DNA of 64,000 nt, taken from contig NZ_CP084874.1 in NCBI RefSeq assembly GCF_020526085.1, positions 2,480,001-2,544,000 of the forward strand. The letters run 5' to 3'. The notes beneath the pieces were generated by a model. The model was not told where the DNA came from. It did no database searches and saw only the letters and a list, made by a program, of their open reading frames with translations. Made by a program: the position numbers and the translations under genes. The DNA is from Klebsiella africana (GTDB lineage: Bacteria; Pseudomonadota; Gammaproteobacteria; Enterobacterales; Enterobacteriaceae). Of this stretch, positions 24,454 through 32,951 are shown one piece after another; within the stretch, counting starts at the first letter, position 1, and every line of letters starts with the position of its first letter.

Positions 24454-25847
24454 GCTGCACTCTCCGCCACTCGGGCATCGGTAATGCCCATCGCTTCCAG
24501 CGCCTGCGCGGCGCGAAGACAGGCTTGTTCGTTAAACGGCGCGGCAATCAGCTGCAGGCCAATCGGCGTGCCGCTGGCGGTACGCAGGGGGACAGTTACT
24601 ACCGGCAGCCCGAGGAAGGAGATCGGCTGCGTCAGCATGCCCATGCTGGCGCGCACCGGCAGTGGCTGGCCGTTAATCACCATCTCCTCCGCGCCTATTG
24701 GCGTGGCGCTGCATGGGGTAGCCGGGGCGATCAGCACGTCGGCCTGGCTGAACAGGGATTTCATCGCCTGGCGAGCATGACGACGAAAACGCTGGGCCTG
24801 CAGATACCATGCGGAGGGGATCATCGCTCCGGCCAGCAGCCGCTCGCGGGAGTGGGGTTCAAAACGCTCGGGCGAGTGGCGCAGATCCGCCAGGTACTGA
24901 TTGCCGCCTTCGCTGGCGCTAATGATAAAGGCCGCCGAGCGGGCCAGCGCGGCATCCGCGAACTGCAGCTCGTTGTCGGCGCCCAGCGCGTGGGCGACCC
25001 GATCCACGGCCGCCCGGGCGTCGTCATCGCACCAGGTGGTGAAATAGCCCCCCAGCCGCGCGCAGCGCAGCCCCTCCAGTCCTCGCTCCAGCAGATTGCC
25101 GGTGTGCTCGCTGGCTTTATCAGCCTGAAAGTCATCGGCCGGGTCGCGCCCCTGCAGGGCGTCATACACCGCGGCGAGGTCGGCCACCCGGCGGGCAAAA
25201 GGACCAATATGATCCAGACTGGCGACAAACGGATGGCTGCCAGAGCGCGAAAGGCGGCCAAAGGTAGGCTTCAGGCCAAAGATCCCGCACAGCGACGCGG
25301 GGACGCGGATCGAGCCGTTGGTGTCGCTGCCGAGGCTGAAATGAACCAGCCCGGCCGCCACCGCCGCGGCCGAACCGCCGGAAGAACCGCCGGCGATCCG
25401 CGACAGATCGTGCGGGTTGCGCGTCGCGCCATAGTGGCTGTTTTCGGTGGTGAAGCCGTAGGCGTAGGCGTCCATATTGAGCATCCCGCTGAGCAGGGCG
25501 CCGGCGCTGTGCAGCTGGCGCACCGCCCAGCTGTCGCTGGCTGCCGGCGGTCGGTCGCTCAGCAGCTCCGCCCCGGCGAGGGTGGTGTGCCCGGCGACAT
25601 CAAACAGATTTTTCACCGCGTAAGGAATGCCTGCCAGCGGCGGCAGGGGGCGCTTTTCCCGGCGCAGGGCGTCGATGCTGTCGGCCTCCGCCAGCATGCG
25701 CTGGGCGGTGACCTCGGTCCAGGCGTTGATCTGCGGATTCACGCGGGCGATATCGTCCAGCGTCTGGCGGGCGATCTCCCGGGCGCTCAGTTCGCCCTCG
25801 TGCAGCGCACGCTGGAGATCGGCAATGGTGAAGTGTTGAAGAGTCAT
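24450..25847 (-). CDS. hpxY: Amidase-signature hydrolase HpxY
   Basis: Amidase-signature enzyme of 465 residues, related to AtzE and AtzF. The Ser-cisSer-Lys triad is visible: Lys in PYAVKNLFDVAG (about 75-86) and the Ser cluster in IAGGSSGGSAAAVAAG (about 150-165), with SDTNGSIRVPAS after it. The family suggests hydrolysis of an amide in the oxalurate branch. It overlaps hpxX and hpxZ by 4 bp each. As with AtzE and its small partner AtzG, the tiny HpxX probably forms a complex with it. Confidence 0.88.
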   Translation of the reverse strand: MTLQHFTIADLQRALHEGELSAREIARQTLDDIARVNPQINAWTEVTAQRMLAEADSIDALRREKRPLPPLAGIPYAVKNLFDVAGHTTLAGAELLSDRPPAASDSWAVRQLHSAGALLSGMLNMDAYAYGFTTENSHYGATRNPHDLSRIAGGSSGGSAAAVAAGLVHFSLGSDTNGSIRVPASLCGIFGLKPTFGRLSRSGSHPFVASLDHIGPFARRVADLAAVYDALQGRDPADDFQADKASEHTGNLLERGLEGLRCARLGGYFTTWCDDDARAAVDRVAHALGADNELQFADAALARSAAFIISASEGGNQYLADLRHSPERFEPHSRERLLAGAMIPSAWYLQAQRFRRHARQAMKSLFSQADVLIAPATPCSATPIGAEEMVINGQPLPVRASMGMLTQPISFLGLPVVTVPLRTASGTPIGLQLIAAPFNEQACLRAAQALEAMGITDARVAESAA

Positions 25848-26029
25848 GCTTTATACACCCCCGCAATCTCCTCGCGCGGCCCGAGGGGATAGTCCATCAG
25901 CGGCTGCGCCATGGCGGCGATGCGGGCAAACTGGCGCTCCAGCTCCTCACGGCGCGGCGCATCCAGCTCCATATTCAGCAGGTGAGTCATCTGCGTCAGA
26001 TACTCGCTCCAGTCTGGCTGTGTGGTCAT
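25844..26029 (-). CDS. hpxX: Small amidase-partner protein HpxX (DUF4089)
   Basis: Only 61 residues, starting MTTQPDWSEYLTQM and ending REEIAGVYKA. Helical and acidic, with MDYPLGPREE typical of the DUF4089/AtzG-like group. ATG at 26029 has AGGAG at the right distance; a longer frame into hpxW is not supported. It lies 10 bp after hpxW and overlaps hpxY by 4 bp. Members stabilise the paired amidase, so a structural role with HpxY is inferred. Confidence 0.85.
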   Translation of the reverse strand: MTTQPDWSEYLTQMTHLLNMELDAPRREELERQFARIAAMAQPLMDYPLGPREEIAGVYKA

Positions 26030-26039
26030 GGTCTGCTCC

Positions 26040-27626
26040 TTAGTAGCCGGCGGCGGCGCCGTTGCTGCGTGGATCGGTCGCCCCTTCAAGCAAGCCGTTG
26101 GGATGGCGGACAATGGCCCCGGCGTGGCCCATCGCTTCACTGAAATCGGCCAGCACTTCTACGTCATGCCCCAGCTCGCGCAGGCGAGCGATACAGGCGG
26201 GGGCAAAACGTCCCTCCAGCTTCAGTGAGTCGGAGGACTGGCCCCAGGTGCGGCCCAGCAGCCAGCGTGGACGGGAGATGCTCTCCTGCAACGGCACCCC
26301 CTGCAGGATATAGCGGGTAAACAGCGCCGCCTGCGTTTGCGGCTGACCGTCGCCGCCCATCGAGCCATAGACCATCACCCGGCCATCCTTCAGGCGCGAG
26401 GCGGCAGGGTTGAGGGTGTGGAATGGCTGTTTGCCAGGGGCCAGCGCCAGGAGATGCTGCGGGTCGAGGCTGAAGGCCGCCCCGCGGTTTTGCCAGACGA
26501 TCCCGGTGTCCGGAAGCACCACGCCGCTGCCGAACTCGTGATAAATACTCTGAATAAACGACACTGCCAGTCCGCTGTTATCCACGACGCCCATCCAGAC
26601 GGTATCGCCCGGGCCTTTACCACCGCCCCAGGGTGAAGCGCAGGCGTCGTCGATGCTGTCGGCCAGCGGTTGCAGGGCTTCCGGGATGAGCAACGCCTGA
26701 ACATCGACATCCAGATGGCGTGGATCGGTGATATGCGCATCGCGCAGGGCGAATGCCCGTTTGGTGGCTTCGACGATACGGTGCACCGTTTGCGCGTCGT
26801 CGGCATCGGCCATCTTCAGACGGTCGGTGATGCCAAGGATCGCCAGCGATACCAGCCCCTGCGTCGGCGGGGCAAGGTTCCACAGCGTGCCCTGCTGGTG
26901 CTGGAGCGTCAGCGGCGCCGGACGCCGGGCGCGGTGGGCCTGCAGGTCGCCGAGGGTGATCGGCATCCCCAGCGCGGCCATGCCCTGCGCCAGACGCTCG
27001 GCCAGTGGCCCGCGATAGAAACTGTCGAGACCGTCGCTGGCCAGCATACGCAGGGTACCGGCGAGGGCGGGCTGGCAGAAGCGGCTGCCGGGCCGCGGGG
27101 CCTCGCCCGACACCAGCCAGGTTTCGCTGAATCCCGGCTGATGGCGCAGCTCTTCCAGTTTGCTGGCGGTAGCGTGGGCCTGCGAGGCGGTGACCGGAAT
27201 GCCGTCTTCGGCATAGCCGATCGCATCGGCCAGCAGGCGGGCCACCGGCAGCGCGCTGCCGGTTAAGTCCCGAGAAATACGCAGCGCCTCGTCCCAGCCG
27301 CTGACGGTGCCGGCGACGGTCAGCGCGGCCTGCGGTCCCCGGTGGGGAATATGCCGCTGGCCAGCGTAGGCCTCGAGGGTCGCCAGCGACCCGGCCACCC
27401 CGCTGGCGTCAATGGCGATGGGGTCTCCCTCAGGCGGTACGATCAGCCAGAAGCCATCGCCGCCGAGGCCATTCATATGGGGATAAACGACGGCGATGGC
27501 CGCGGCGGCAGCCACCATCGCTTCAATGGCGCTGCCGCCCTCGCGCAGGATCGCCAGCGCGCTCTGACTGGCGAGGTGGTGGGGGGCCACCGCCATCCCG
27601 TGGGTCGAAACGTTGCTACTGTGCAT
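26040..27626 (-). CDS. hpxW: Oxamate amidohydrolase HpxW (gamma-glutamyltransferase-like)
   Basis: Ntn-hydrolase that converts oxamate to oxalate and ammonia, the last nitrogen-releasing step of the uric-acid pathway. The 528-residue precursor self-cleaves before a Thr nucleophile, here Thr342 in GPGDTVWMGVVDN. Family features are MAVAPHHLASQSALAIL near the start and GSMGGDGQPQTQAAL (about 434). There is no signal peptide, so it is cytoplasmic, unlike Ggt. AAAGGA precedes ATG 27626, and a sigma-54-type promoter lies upstream. Confidence 0.92.
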   Translation of the reverse strand: MHSSNVSTHGMAVAPHHLASQSALAILREGGSAIEAMVAAAAAIAVVYPHMNGLGGDGFWLIVPPEGDPIAIDASGVAGSLATLEAYAGQRHIPHRGPQAALTVAGTVSGWDEALRISRDLTGSALPVARLLADAIGYAEDGIPVTASQAHATASKLEELRHQPGFSETWLVSGEAPRPGSRFCQPALAGTLRMLASDGLDSFYRGPLAERLAQGMAALGMPITLGDLQAHRARRPAPLTLQHQQGTLWNLAPPTQGLVSLAILGITDRLKMADADDAQTVHRIVEATKRAFALRDAHITDPRHLDVDVQALLIPEALQPLADSIDDACASPWGGGKGPGDTVWMGVVDNSGLAVSFIQSIYHEFGSGVVLPDTGIVWQNRGAAFSLDPQHLLALAPGKQPFHTLNPAASRLKDGRVMVYGSMGGDGQPQTQAALFTRYILQGVPLQESISRPRWLLGRTWGQSSDSLKLEGRFAPACIARLRELGHDVEVLADFSEAMGHAGAIVRHPNGLLEGATDPRSNGAAAGY

Positions 27627-27662
27627 AAATTATCCTTTCTGAACGAATCACCCGCAGAACAC

Positions 27663-27678
27663 TGCAAAAGCTGTTCCA
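27663..27678 (-). promoter_or_regulatory. Sigma-54-type promoter of hpxWXYZ
   Basis: On the minus strand, TGGAAC-N5-TTGCA keeps the GG at -24 and GC at -12 with the required spacing, one base off the TGGCAC consensus. Transcription would begin near 27650, about 25 bp before the hpxW start codon. It fits nitrogen-limitation control. Confidence 0.65.
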
Positions 27679-27684
27679 TCTCTG

Positions 27685-27794
27685 AACGTTTCGTTTCATT
27701 GATAAAAACGATGACCAGAATTTTCCCACTGGCACACTATGTGTAAGGCATAGCAGATACAGTATGATGAGGAATGGATGATGAAACGAAAGTT
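27685..27794. promoter_or_regulatory. TTTCGTTTCAT boxes in the hpxW-hpxU gap, candidate HpxU sites
   Basis: AACGTTTCGTTTCAT (27685-27699) and ATGAAACGAAAGTT (27781-27794) share an 11-base core in opposite orientation about 95 bp apart. A related TTTTGTTTCAT lies at 28827-28837, downstream of the hpxF promoter. Their placement at three hpx promoters suggests binding by the local RpiR-type regulator. Confidence 0.5.
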
Positions 27795-27805
27795 ACAGGG
27801 GCGCT

Positions 27806-28645
27806 ATGCAACAACTCGATGAACGACTGAAAGGGCAATACGCCTCGCTGTCCCCGCAGGAGCAGCGGGTGGCGGATTTCATCTTTGACCACTTTGACGA
27901 CCTGATAAGCTACAACAGCGCCGAGCTGGCGCAACTGAGCGGCGTGTCGAAAGCCACCGTCAGCCGGCTGTTTAAGCGCCTCGGTTACGACAAATATAAG
28001 GATATGCGCGATGAACTGCGCACCCTGCGCCAGAGCGGGATGCCGCTCACCGACCAGCGCGACGCGGTGCAGGGTAACACGCTGCTGGCGCGCCATTATA
28101 AGCAGGAGATGGCAAACCTCACCCAGTGGGTCAACGCCCTCGACGCCCGTCAGTTCGCTGAGGCGCTGACGGCGATGGTGGCCGCACGCCGCATTGTGGT
28201 GATTGGCATGCGTAACGCCTATCCGGCGGCGCTGCACCTGCGCCAGCAGCTGCTGCAGGCCCGCGGACAGGTGCTGGTGCTGCCCCAGCCGGGTCAAAGC
28301 CTCAGCGAAGAGCTGGTCGATCTGACCGCCGATGATCTGGTGGTAATGATGGCGTTTCGCCGCCGGCCGCGAATAGTACGCCCGCTGCTGCAGCAGCTGC
28401 AGCGCGACGGGGTGCCGGTCCTGTTAATGTGCGAGCCGCAGGCCCACAGCCTGTTTCCGCTCTCCCGCTGGCAGCTCTGCGCGCCGCTGGACAGCGTCTC
28501 GGCCTACGACAGCTATGCCTCAGTCAACAGCCTGATTAATCTGCTGGCTAATGCCTTTCTCCATGAAACGCTCGACAGCGGTCGTCCGCGCATCCACGAT
28601 ATCGCCACGCTTTATCAGCAACTGGACGAGCTGGAACAACGCTAA
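27806..28645 (+). CDS. hpxU: MurR/RpiR-family regulator HpxU
   Basis: Regulator of 279 residues. The N-terminal RpiR helix-turn-helix (about 1-77) has LSPQEQRVADFIFDHFDDL and LSGVSKATVSRLFKRLGYDK. A SIS-type domain (about 110-250) follows with VVIGMRNAYPAALHLR and LTADDLVVMMAFRRRP, normally a phosphosugar-like ligand site. It sits between the divergent hpxWXYZ and the downstream hpxFGHIJK, with AGGGG before the ATG. It is the named regulator of this hpx part in Klebsiella; the effector is unknown. Confidence 0.88.
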   Translation: MQQLDERLKGQYASLSPQEQRVADFIFDHFDDLISYNSAELAQLSGVSKATVSRLFKRLGYDKYKDMRDELRTLRQSGMPLTDQRDAVQGNTLLARHYKQEMANLTQWVNALDARQFAEALTAMVAARRIVVIGMRNAYPAALHLRQQLLQARGQVLVLPQPGQSLSEELVDLTADDLVVMMAFRRRPRIVRPLLQQLQRDGVPVLLMCEPQAHSLFPLSRWQLCAPLDSVSAYDSYASVNSLINLLANAFLHETLDSGRPRIHDIATLYQQLDELEQR

Positions 28646-28666
28646 TGGGGCGCCAGCGTGGTGCTG

Positions 28667-28683
28667 TGCATTATAATGGTGCA
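28667..28683 (+). promoter_or_regulatory. NtrC-type enhancer site upstream of hpxF
   Basis: TGCATTATAATGGTGCA matches the NtrC dyad TGCACYA-N3-TGGTGCA with a single mismatch. Its centre is about 140 bp upstream of the start predicted from the sigma-54 promoter, a normal enhancer distance. Confidence 0.7.
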
Positions 28684-28791
28684 TGAAATACCACGTCATG
28701 GCGCCACCGCTCTCTGAACACTTTCCCGTTAACGCTTGTCCTTTCACACTTTTTGTTTTAATTCCTCGCCAACCCTCGCCTCGTCTGTATC

Positions 28792-28807
28792 TGGCACATT
28801 AGTTGCA
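28792..28807 (+). promoter_or_regulatory. Sigma-54 promoter of hpxFGHIJK
   Basis: TGGCAC-ATTAG-TTGCA is a full match to the -24/-12 consensus. Start of transcription is expected near 28818. Together with the NtrC site it explains nitrogen control of the operon. A TTTTGTTTCAT box at 28827-28837 lies just downstream, suited to repression by HpxU. Confidence 0.8.
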
Positions 28808-28859
28808 AAAACAGATTCAAAGAATCTTTTGTTTCATGCTAACGTAACGGGTAAACATC

Positions 28860-29645
28860 ATGAAGAAACTGTTGATCGCGCTGGCCGGGGCCGCTTGTCT
28901 CCTTTCGTCTGTTTCTGCCGCGCAGGCTGACCAGCTCCAGGATATTGAAAAACGCGGCGTCATTCGTATTGCCGTACCGCAGGATTTTCCGCCGTTCGGC
29001 TCGGTGGGCACCGACCTGCAGCCGCAGGGATATGACATCGATATGGCGCGCTATCTGGCGAAATCGATGAAGCTCAAGCTGCAGCTGGTTCCGGTGACCA
29101 GCGCCAACCGCGTGCCGTATCTGCAGACCGATAAGGTGGACCTGGTGATCTCCAGCCTTGGCAAGAACGCCGAGCGCGAGAAGGTGATCGACTTCAGCCG
29201 CGCCTACGCCCCGTTCTTCCTCGGCGTGTTTGGCCCGAAAGGGGCGGAGCTGAAGGACGCGGCCGCGCTGAGCGGCAAAAGCATCGGTGTAACCCGCGGG
29301 GCGGTGGAGGATATGGTGCTGACCAGCGTGGCGCCGCAGGCGGCGCAGATTAAGCGCTACGAGGACAATAACACCACGTTGTCGGCTTACCTGTCCGGTC
29401 AGGTGCAGTATGTCGCGACCGGCAATCTGGTGGTGGCAGCCATCTCCCGGCAGAACGCCGACAAAGCGCCGGTCCCGAGCTTTATGCTGAAAGATTCGCC
29501 GTGCTTTATCGGTCTGAAAAAGAACGAACCGGCGCTGAAGGCGAAAGTGGATACCCTGATCGAGCAAGGCATTAAGGACGGCACCCTCAACGGTCTGTCT
29601 GAGAAGTGGCTGAAAGCGCCGCTGCCTGCCAGCCTCAGCGCGTAA
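28860..29645 (+). CDS. hpxF: ABC transporter substrate-binding protein HpxF
   Basis: Periplasmic binding protein of 261 residues of the polar amino-acid (family 3) type. Signal peptide MKKLLIALAGAACLL with cleavage after AAQA (about residue 23). Typical blocks follow: IRIAVPQDFPPFGSVG, GYDIDMARYLAKSMKLKLQL and VDLVISSLGKNAEREKVIDF. It starts the operon with two permeases and an ATPase. The ligand is inferred to be allantoate or another ureido compound from the operon; a plain amino acid cannot be excluded. Confidence 0.87.
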   Translation: MKKLLIALAGAACLLSSVSAAQADQLQDIEKRGVIRIAVPQDFPPFGSVGTDLQPQGYDIDMARYLAKSMKLKLQLVPVTSANRVPYLQTDKVDLVISSLGKNAEREKVIDFSRAYAPFFLGVFGPKGAELKDAAALSGKSIGVTRGAVEDMVLTSVAPQAAQIKRYEDNNTTLSAYLSGQVQYVATGNLVVAAISRQNADKAPVPSFMLKDSPCFIGLKKNEPALKAKVDTLIEQGIKDGTLNGLSEKWLKAPLPASLSA

Positions 29646-29654
29646 GGTCTGTGG

Positions 29655-30320
29655 ATGACGGAGCAACTTCATTTCTCTGAGCTCTGGCCGCACTGGCCGG
29701 AGCTGCTGGCCGGCCTGTGGGTGACGGTGCAGTTGACGGTGCTGGCGACGATAGGCGGCCTGGCGATCGGCATCCTCGGGGCGGCGATCCGCAGCGGGCG
29801 CCCGGGAATGCTCAGCCGGGTATGGGGCGGATATGTGGAAATCATCCGTAACACGCCGTTTGTGGTGCAGCTCTTTTTTATCGTCTTTGGTTTACCGAAC
29901 CTGGGACTGAAGATGACCGCCGGTGAAGCGGCGCTGCTCGCGATGGTGGTTAACCTCGGCGCCTATAGTACTGAGATCGTCCGCGCCGGCATCCAGGTGA
30001 CGCCGAAGGGCCAGTGGGAAGCCGGTCGCGTGCTCGGGCTCAGCCGGACGCAAACCTTCGTTCGCGTCGTATTGCCCCCGGCGCTGCAGCGGATTTACCC
30101 GGCGCTGGTCAGCCAGTGCATCATCGTGATGCTCGGCTCGTCAGTGGTGTCGCAGGTCTCCTATGAGGAGCTGACCTTCGCCGCCAACCTGATCCAGTCG
30201 CGGACATTTTTGAGCTTTGAGGTCTATCTGGTAACCACCGGGATCTACTTAGCGTTATCGATAGCGATGCGCCAGCTGCTGATGGCGGCGGGGCGTAAAT
30301 GGCTGGGGGTACAGGCCTGA
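29655..30320 (+). CDS. hpxG: Amino-acid-type ABC permease HpxG
   Basis: Inner-membrane permease of 221 residues with about five helices. The HisM-type start LLAGLWVTVQLTVLATIGGL is followed by the EAA loop EAGRVLGLSRTQTFVRVVLP (about 116-135), which contacts the ATPase. IIRNTPFVVQLFFIVFGLP is also family-typical. It follows hpxF by 9 bp and overlaps hpxH by one base (TGATG). It would form a heterodimer with HpxH. Confidence 0.87.
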   Translation: MTEQLHFSELWPHWPELLAGLWVTVQLTVLATIGGLAIGILGAAIRSGRPGMLSRVWGGYVEIIRNTPFVVQLFFIVFGLPNLGLKMTAGEAALLAMVVNLGAYSTEIVRAGIQVTPKGQWEAGRVLGLSRTQTFVRVVLPPALQRIYPALVSQCIIVMLGSSVVSQVSYEELTFAANLIQSRTFLSFEVYLVTTGIYLALSIAMRQLLMAAGRKWLGVQA

Positions 30321-30976
30321 TGACCACTTTTACTGACTGGGACATTATCCGCAACCTGCTGCTGGCCGGTCGCTGGACGGTGCTGCTGTCGCTGGTCGCG
30401 TTCACCGGCGGGGCGCTGGTGACCTTACCGTTACTGCTGCTGCGCCTCACCGGCGGACGCCAGGTGAAACGGCTGATCCGCGGGTACATTGAGCTGTTCC
30501 AGGGCACGCCGCTGCTGATGCAGCTGTTTCTGGCATTCTTTGGCGTGGCGCTGTTCGGCGTCGACGTCTCGGCGTGGACCGCCGCCTCGGTCGCCCTGAC
30601 GCTCTACACCAGCGCCTTTCTGCTGGATATCTGGTTCGGCAGCATTCGCGCGCTGCCGAAAGGCCAGTGGGAGGCCTCGCGCTGTCTCGGGCTGAGCTTC
30701 GGCCAGACCCTGTACCGGGTGGTGGCGCCGCAGGCGCTGCGCATTGCCATCGCGCCGACGGTGGGCTTTGCCGTACAGGTGATCAAAGGCACGGCGCTGG
30801 CATCGATTATCGGCTTTGTGGAGCTGACCAAGGCCGGGACGATGCTGACCAACGTCACTTATCAGCCGTTTAAAGTGTTTGCCCTGGTGGCGCTGGGCTA
30901 TTTCATTCTGTGCTATCCGCTGTCCCGCTACAGCCGCTATCTGGAGAACAAATTCAATGCCTCTCATCACCATTAA
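30320..30976 (+). CDS. hpxH: Amino-acid-type ABC permease HpxH
   Basis: Second permease, 218 residues from ATG 30320 (overlapping the hpxG stop). Helices begin RNLLLAGRWTVLLSLVAFTG; FQGTPLLMQLFLAFFGVALF is family-typical, and the EAA loop is EASRCLGLSFGQTLYRVVAP (about 117-136). It overlaps hpxI by 20 bp, indicating tight coupling. The substrate is that of HpxF. Confidence 0.87.
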   Translation: MTTFTDWDIIRNLLLAGRWTVLLSLVAFTGGALVTLPLLLLRLTGGRQVKRLIRGYIELFQGTPLLMQLFLAFFGVALFGVDVSAWTAASVALTLYTSAFLLDIWFGSIRALPKGQWEASRCLGLSFGQTLYRVVAPQALRIAIAPTVGFAVQVIKGTALASIIGFVELTKAGTMLTNVTYQPFKVFALVALGYFILCYPLSRYSRYLENKFNASHHH

Positions 30977-31694
30977 TCAGATGCAGAAGTACTACGGCGA
31001 CAACCATGTGTTGAAGGGCGTCGATCTGGATATCGACATGGGGGAAGTGATCTCGATCATCGGCCGCAGCGGCTCGGGCAAAAGCACCCTGCTGCGCTGC
31101 ATCAATGGTCTGGAGGGCTACCAGGAGGGGAGCATCAAGCTCGGGGGCATGACTATCACCGACCGCGATTCCCAGGCGCGGGAGATCAGCCGCTCTATCG
31201 GTATGGTGTTCCAGAACTTCAATCTCTTTCCGCATATGACGGCGCTGGAGAACGTCATGCTGGCCCCGCGGCGGGTGCTGAAGAAGTCTCAGGCCGAATG
31301 CCGGGAGCTGGCGCGGCGGATGCTGGAGAAGGTCGGTCTTGGCGACCGTCTGGATTACTACCCGGCCAACCTCTCCGGTGGCCAGCAGCAGCGTGTGGCC
31401 ATTGCCCGGGCGCTGGCCATGTCGCCGAAAGTTTTACTCTGTGACGAAATCACTTCGGCGCTCGACCCGGAACTGGTGGGCGAAGTGCTGAAGGTGCTGG
31501 AGCAGCTGGCGGCGGAAGGTATGACGCTGATCCTCGTCACCCATGAAATGAATTTTGCCCGCGAAGTGGGCGACCGCGTGGTGTTTATGCATCAGGGACG
31601 CGTCTGGGAGCAGGGCGACAGCAAAACGCTGTTTGCCAGTCCGCAGACCAGCGAACTGAAACAGTTTATCTCCTCGGTGCGCGGTCTTAACTAA
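30957..31694 (+). CDS. hpxI: ABC transporter ATPase HpxI
   Basis: Cytoplasmic ATPase of 245 residues for the HpxFGHI importer. Walker A GRSGSGKST (about 35-43), Q-loop FQNFNLFPH, signature LSGGQQQR (about 139-146), Walker B VLLCDEITSALDPE and the H-switch VTHEM are all present. ATG 30957 lies inside the end of hpxH; an earlier in-frame start would overlap it further without support. Confidence 0.9.
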   Translation: MPLITINQMQKYYGDNHVLKGVDLDIDMGEVISIIGRSGSGKSTLLRCINGLEGYQEGSIKLGGMTITDRDSQAREISRSIGMVFQNFNLFPHMTALENVMLAPRRVLKKSQAECRELARRMLEKVGLGDRLDYYPANLSGGQQQRVAIARALAMSPKVLLCDEITSALDPELVGEVLKVLEQLAAEGMTLILVTHEMNFAREVGDRVVFMHQGRVWEQGDSKTLFASPQTSELKQFISSVRGLN

Positions 31695-31709
31695 CGTAAG
31701 GAATGGCAG

Positions 31710-32951
31710 ATGGATATCACTCAGTTTTCACAAATTAACCCGCCGCAGCGCCTGCTGATGGGCCCGGGGCCGATCAATGCCGACCCGCGCGTGCTGCGCG
31801 CCATGTCGAGCCAGCTGGTTGGCCAGTACGATCCGGCGATGACCCACTACATGAATGAAGTCATGGCGCTCTACCGCGGCGTGTTTCGCACCGAAAATCG
31901 CTGGACGATGCTGGTCGACGGCACCTCGCGCGCCGGAATCGAAGCGATTCTGGTGTCGGCGATCCGTCCCGGTGACAAGGTGCTGGTACCGGTGTTCGGC
32001 CGGTTTGGTCATCTGCTGTGCGAGATTGCGCGCCGCTGCCGGGCAGAGGTGCACACCATCGAAGTGCCGTGGGGCGAGGTCTTTACGCCGGATCAGGTTG
32101 AGGACGCGATCAAGCGCGTGCGCCCGCGCCTGCTGCTCACCGTGCAGGGCGATACCTCGACCACCATGCTGCAGCCGCTGGCGGAGCTGGGGGAGATTTG
32201 CCGTCGTCACGATGTGCTGTTCTATACCGACGCCACCGCGTCGCTCGGCGGCAACCCGCTGGAAACCGACGCCTGGCAGCTGGACGCGGTGTCCGCCGGG
32301 ATGCAGAAGTGCCTGGGCGGCCCCTCCGGCACGTCGCCCATCACCCTCAGCCCGCGGATGGAAGACGTCATCCGCCGCCGCCGCTGCATTGAGCAGGGGA
32401 TCCGCACCGATGCGCATCACGACGGCGTCGACGAGATGATCTACTCCAACTATTTCGATCTCGGCATGGTGATGGATTACTGGGGGCCGGAGCGCCTTAA
32501 CCACCATACCGAAGCGACCTCGGCGCTGTTCGCCGCCCGGGAGTGCGCGCGCCTGATCCTCCAGGAGGGACTCGACAACGGCATCGCCCGCCACAAACTG
32601 CACGGCGATGCGCTGCTGAAGGGCGTCCAGGCGATGGGGCTCGAGACCTTTGGCGACCTGCGGCATAAAATGAATAACGTGCTGGGGGTGGTGATCCCCA
32701 ACGGGGTCAACGGCGATCAGGTACGCAAACTGATGCTGGACGATTTCGGCATTGAAATTGGCACCTCGTTTGGGCCGTTGCACGGTAAAGTCTGGCGCAT
32801 TGGCACCATGGGCTATAACGCGCGTAAAGACTGCGTGATGCAGACGCTCAGTGCGCTGGAAGCGGTCCTGAACTACCTCAAGTTCACCACCACTCAGGGT
32901 GCGGCGATGCAGGCAGCCTGGGATCACTACCGCACCGAGGCCACCCTATGA
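31710..32951 (+). CDS. hpxJ: Ureidoglycine-glyoxylate aminotransferase HpxJ
   Basis: PLP-dependent class V aminotransferase of 413 residues. It transfers the amino group of ureidoglycine to glyoxylate, giving oxalurate and glycine. RLLMGPGPINADPRVLRAM (about 12-30) is the alanine:glyoxylate aminotransferase-type start. The PLP Lys lies in SAGMQKCLGGPSGTSP (about 195-210). AAGGA precedes the ATG. It overlaps hpxK by 4 bp (ATGA). The Klebsiella enzyme has been studied biochemically, which supports the name. Confidence 0.92.
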   Translation: MDITQFSQINPPQRLLMGPGPINADPRVLRAMSSQLVGQYDPAMTHYMNEVMALYRGVFRTENRWTMLVDGTSRAGIEAILVSAIRPGDKVLVPVFGRFGHLLCEIARRCRAEVHTIEVPWGEVFTPDQVEDAIKRVRPRLLLTVQGDTSTTMLQPLAELGEICRRHDVLFYTDATASLGGNPLETDAWQLDAVSAGMQKCLGGPSGTSPITLSPRMEDVIRRRRCIEQGIRTDAHHDGVDEMIYSNYFDLGMVMDYWGPERLNHHTEATSALFAARECARLILQEGLDNGIARHKLHGDALLKGVQAMGLETFGDLRHKMNNVLGVVIPNGVNGDQVRKLMLDDFGIEIGTSFGPLHGKVWRIGTMGYNARKDCVMQTLSALEAVLNYLKFTTTQGAAMQAAWDHYRTEATL

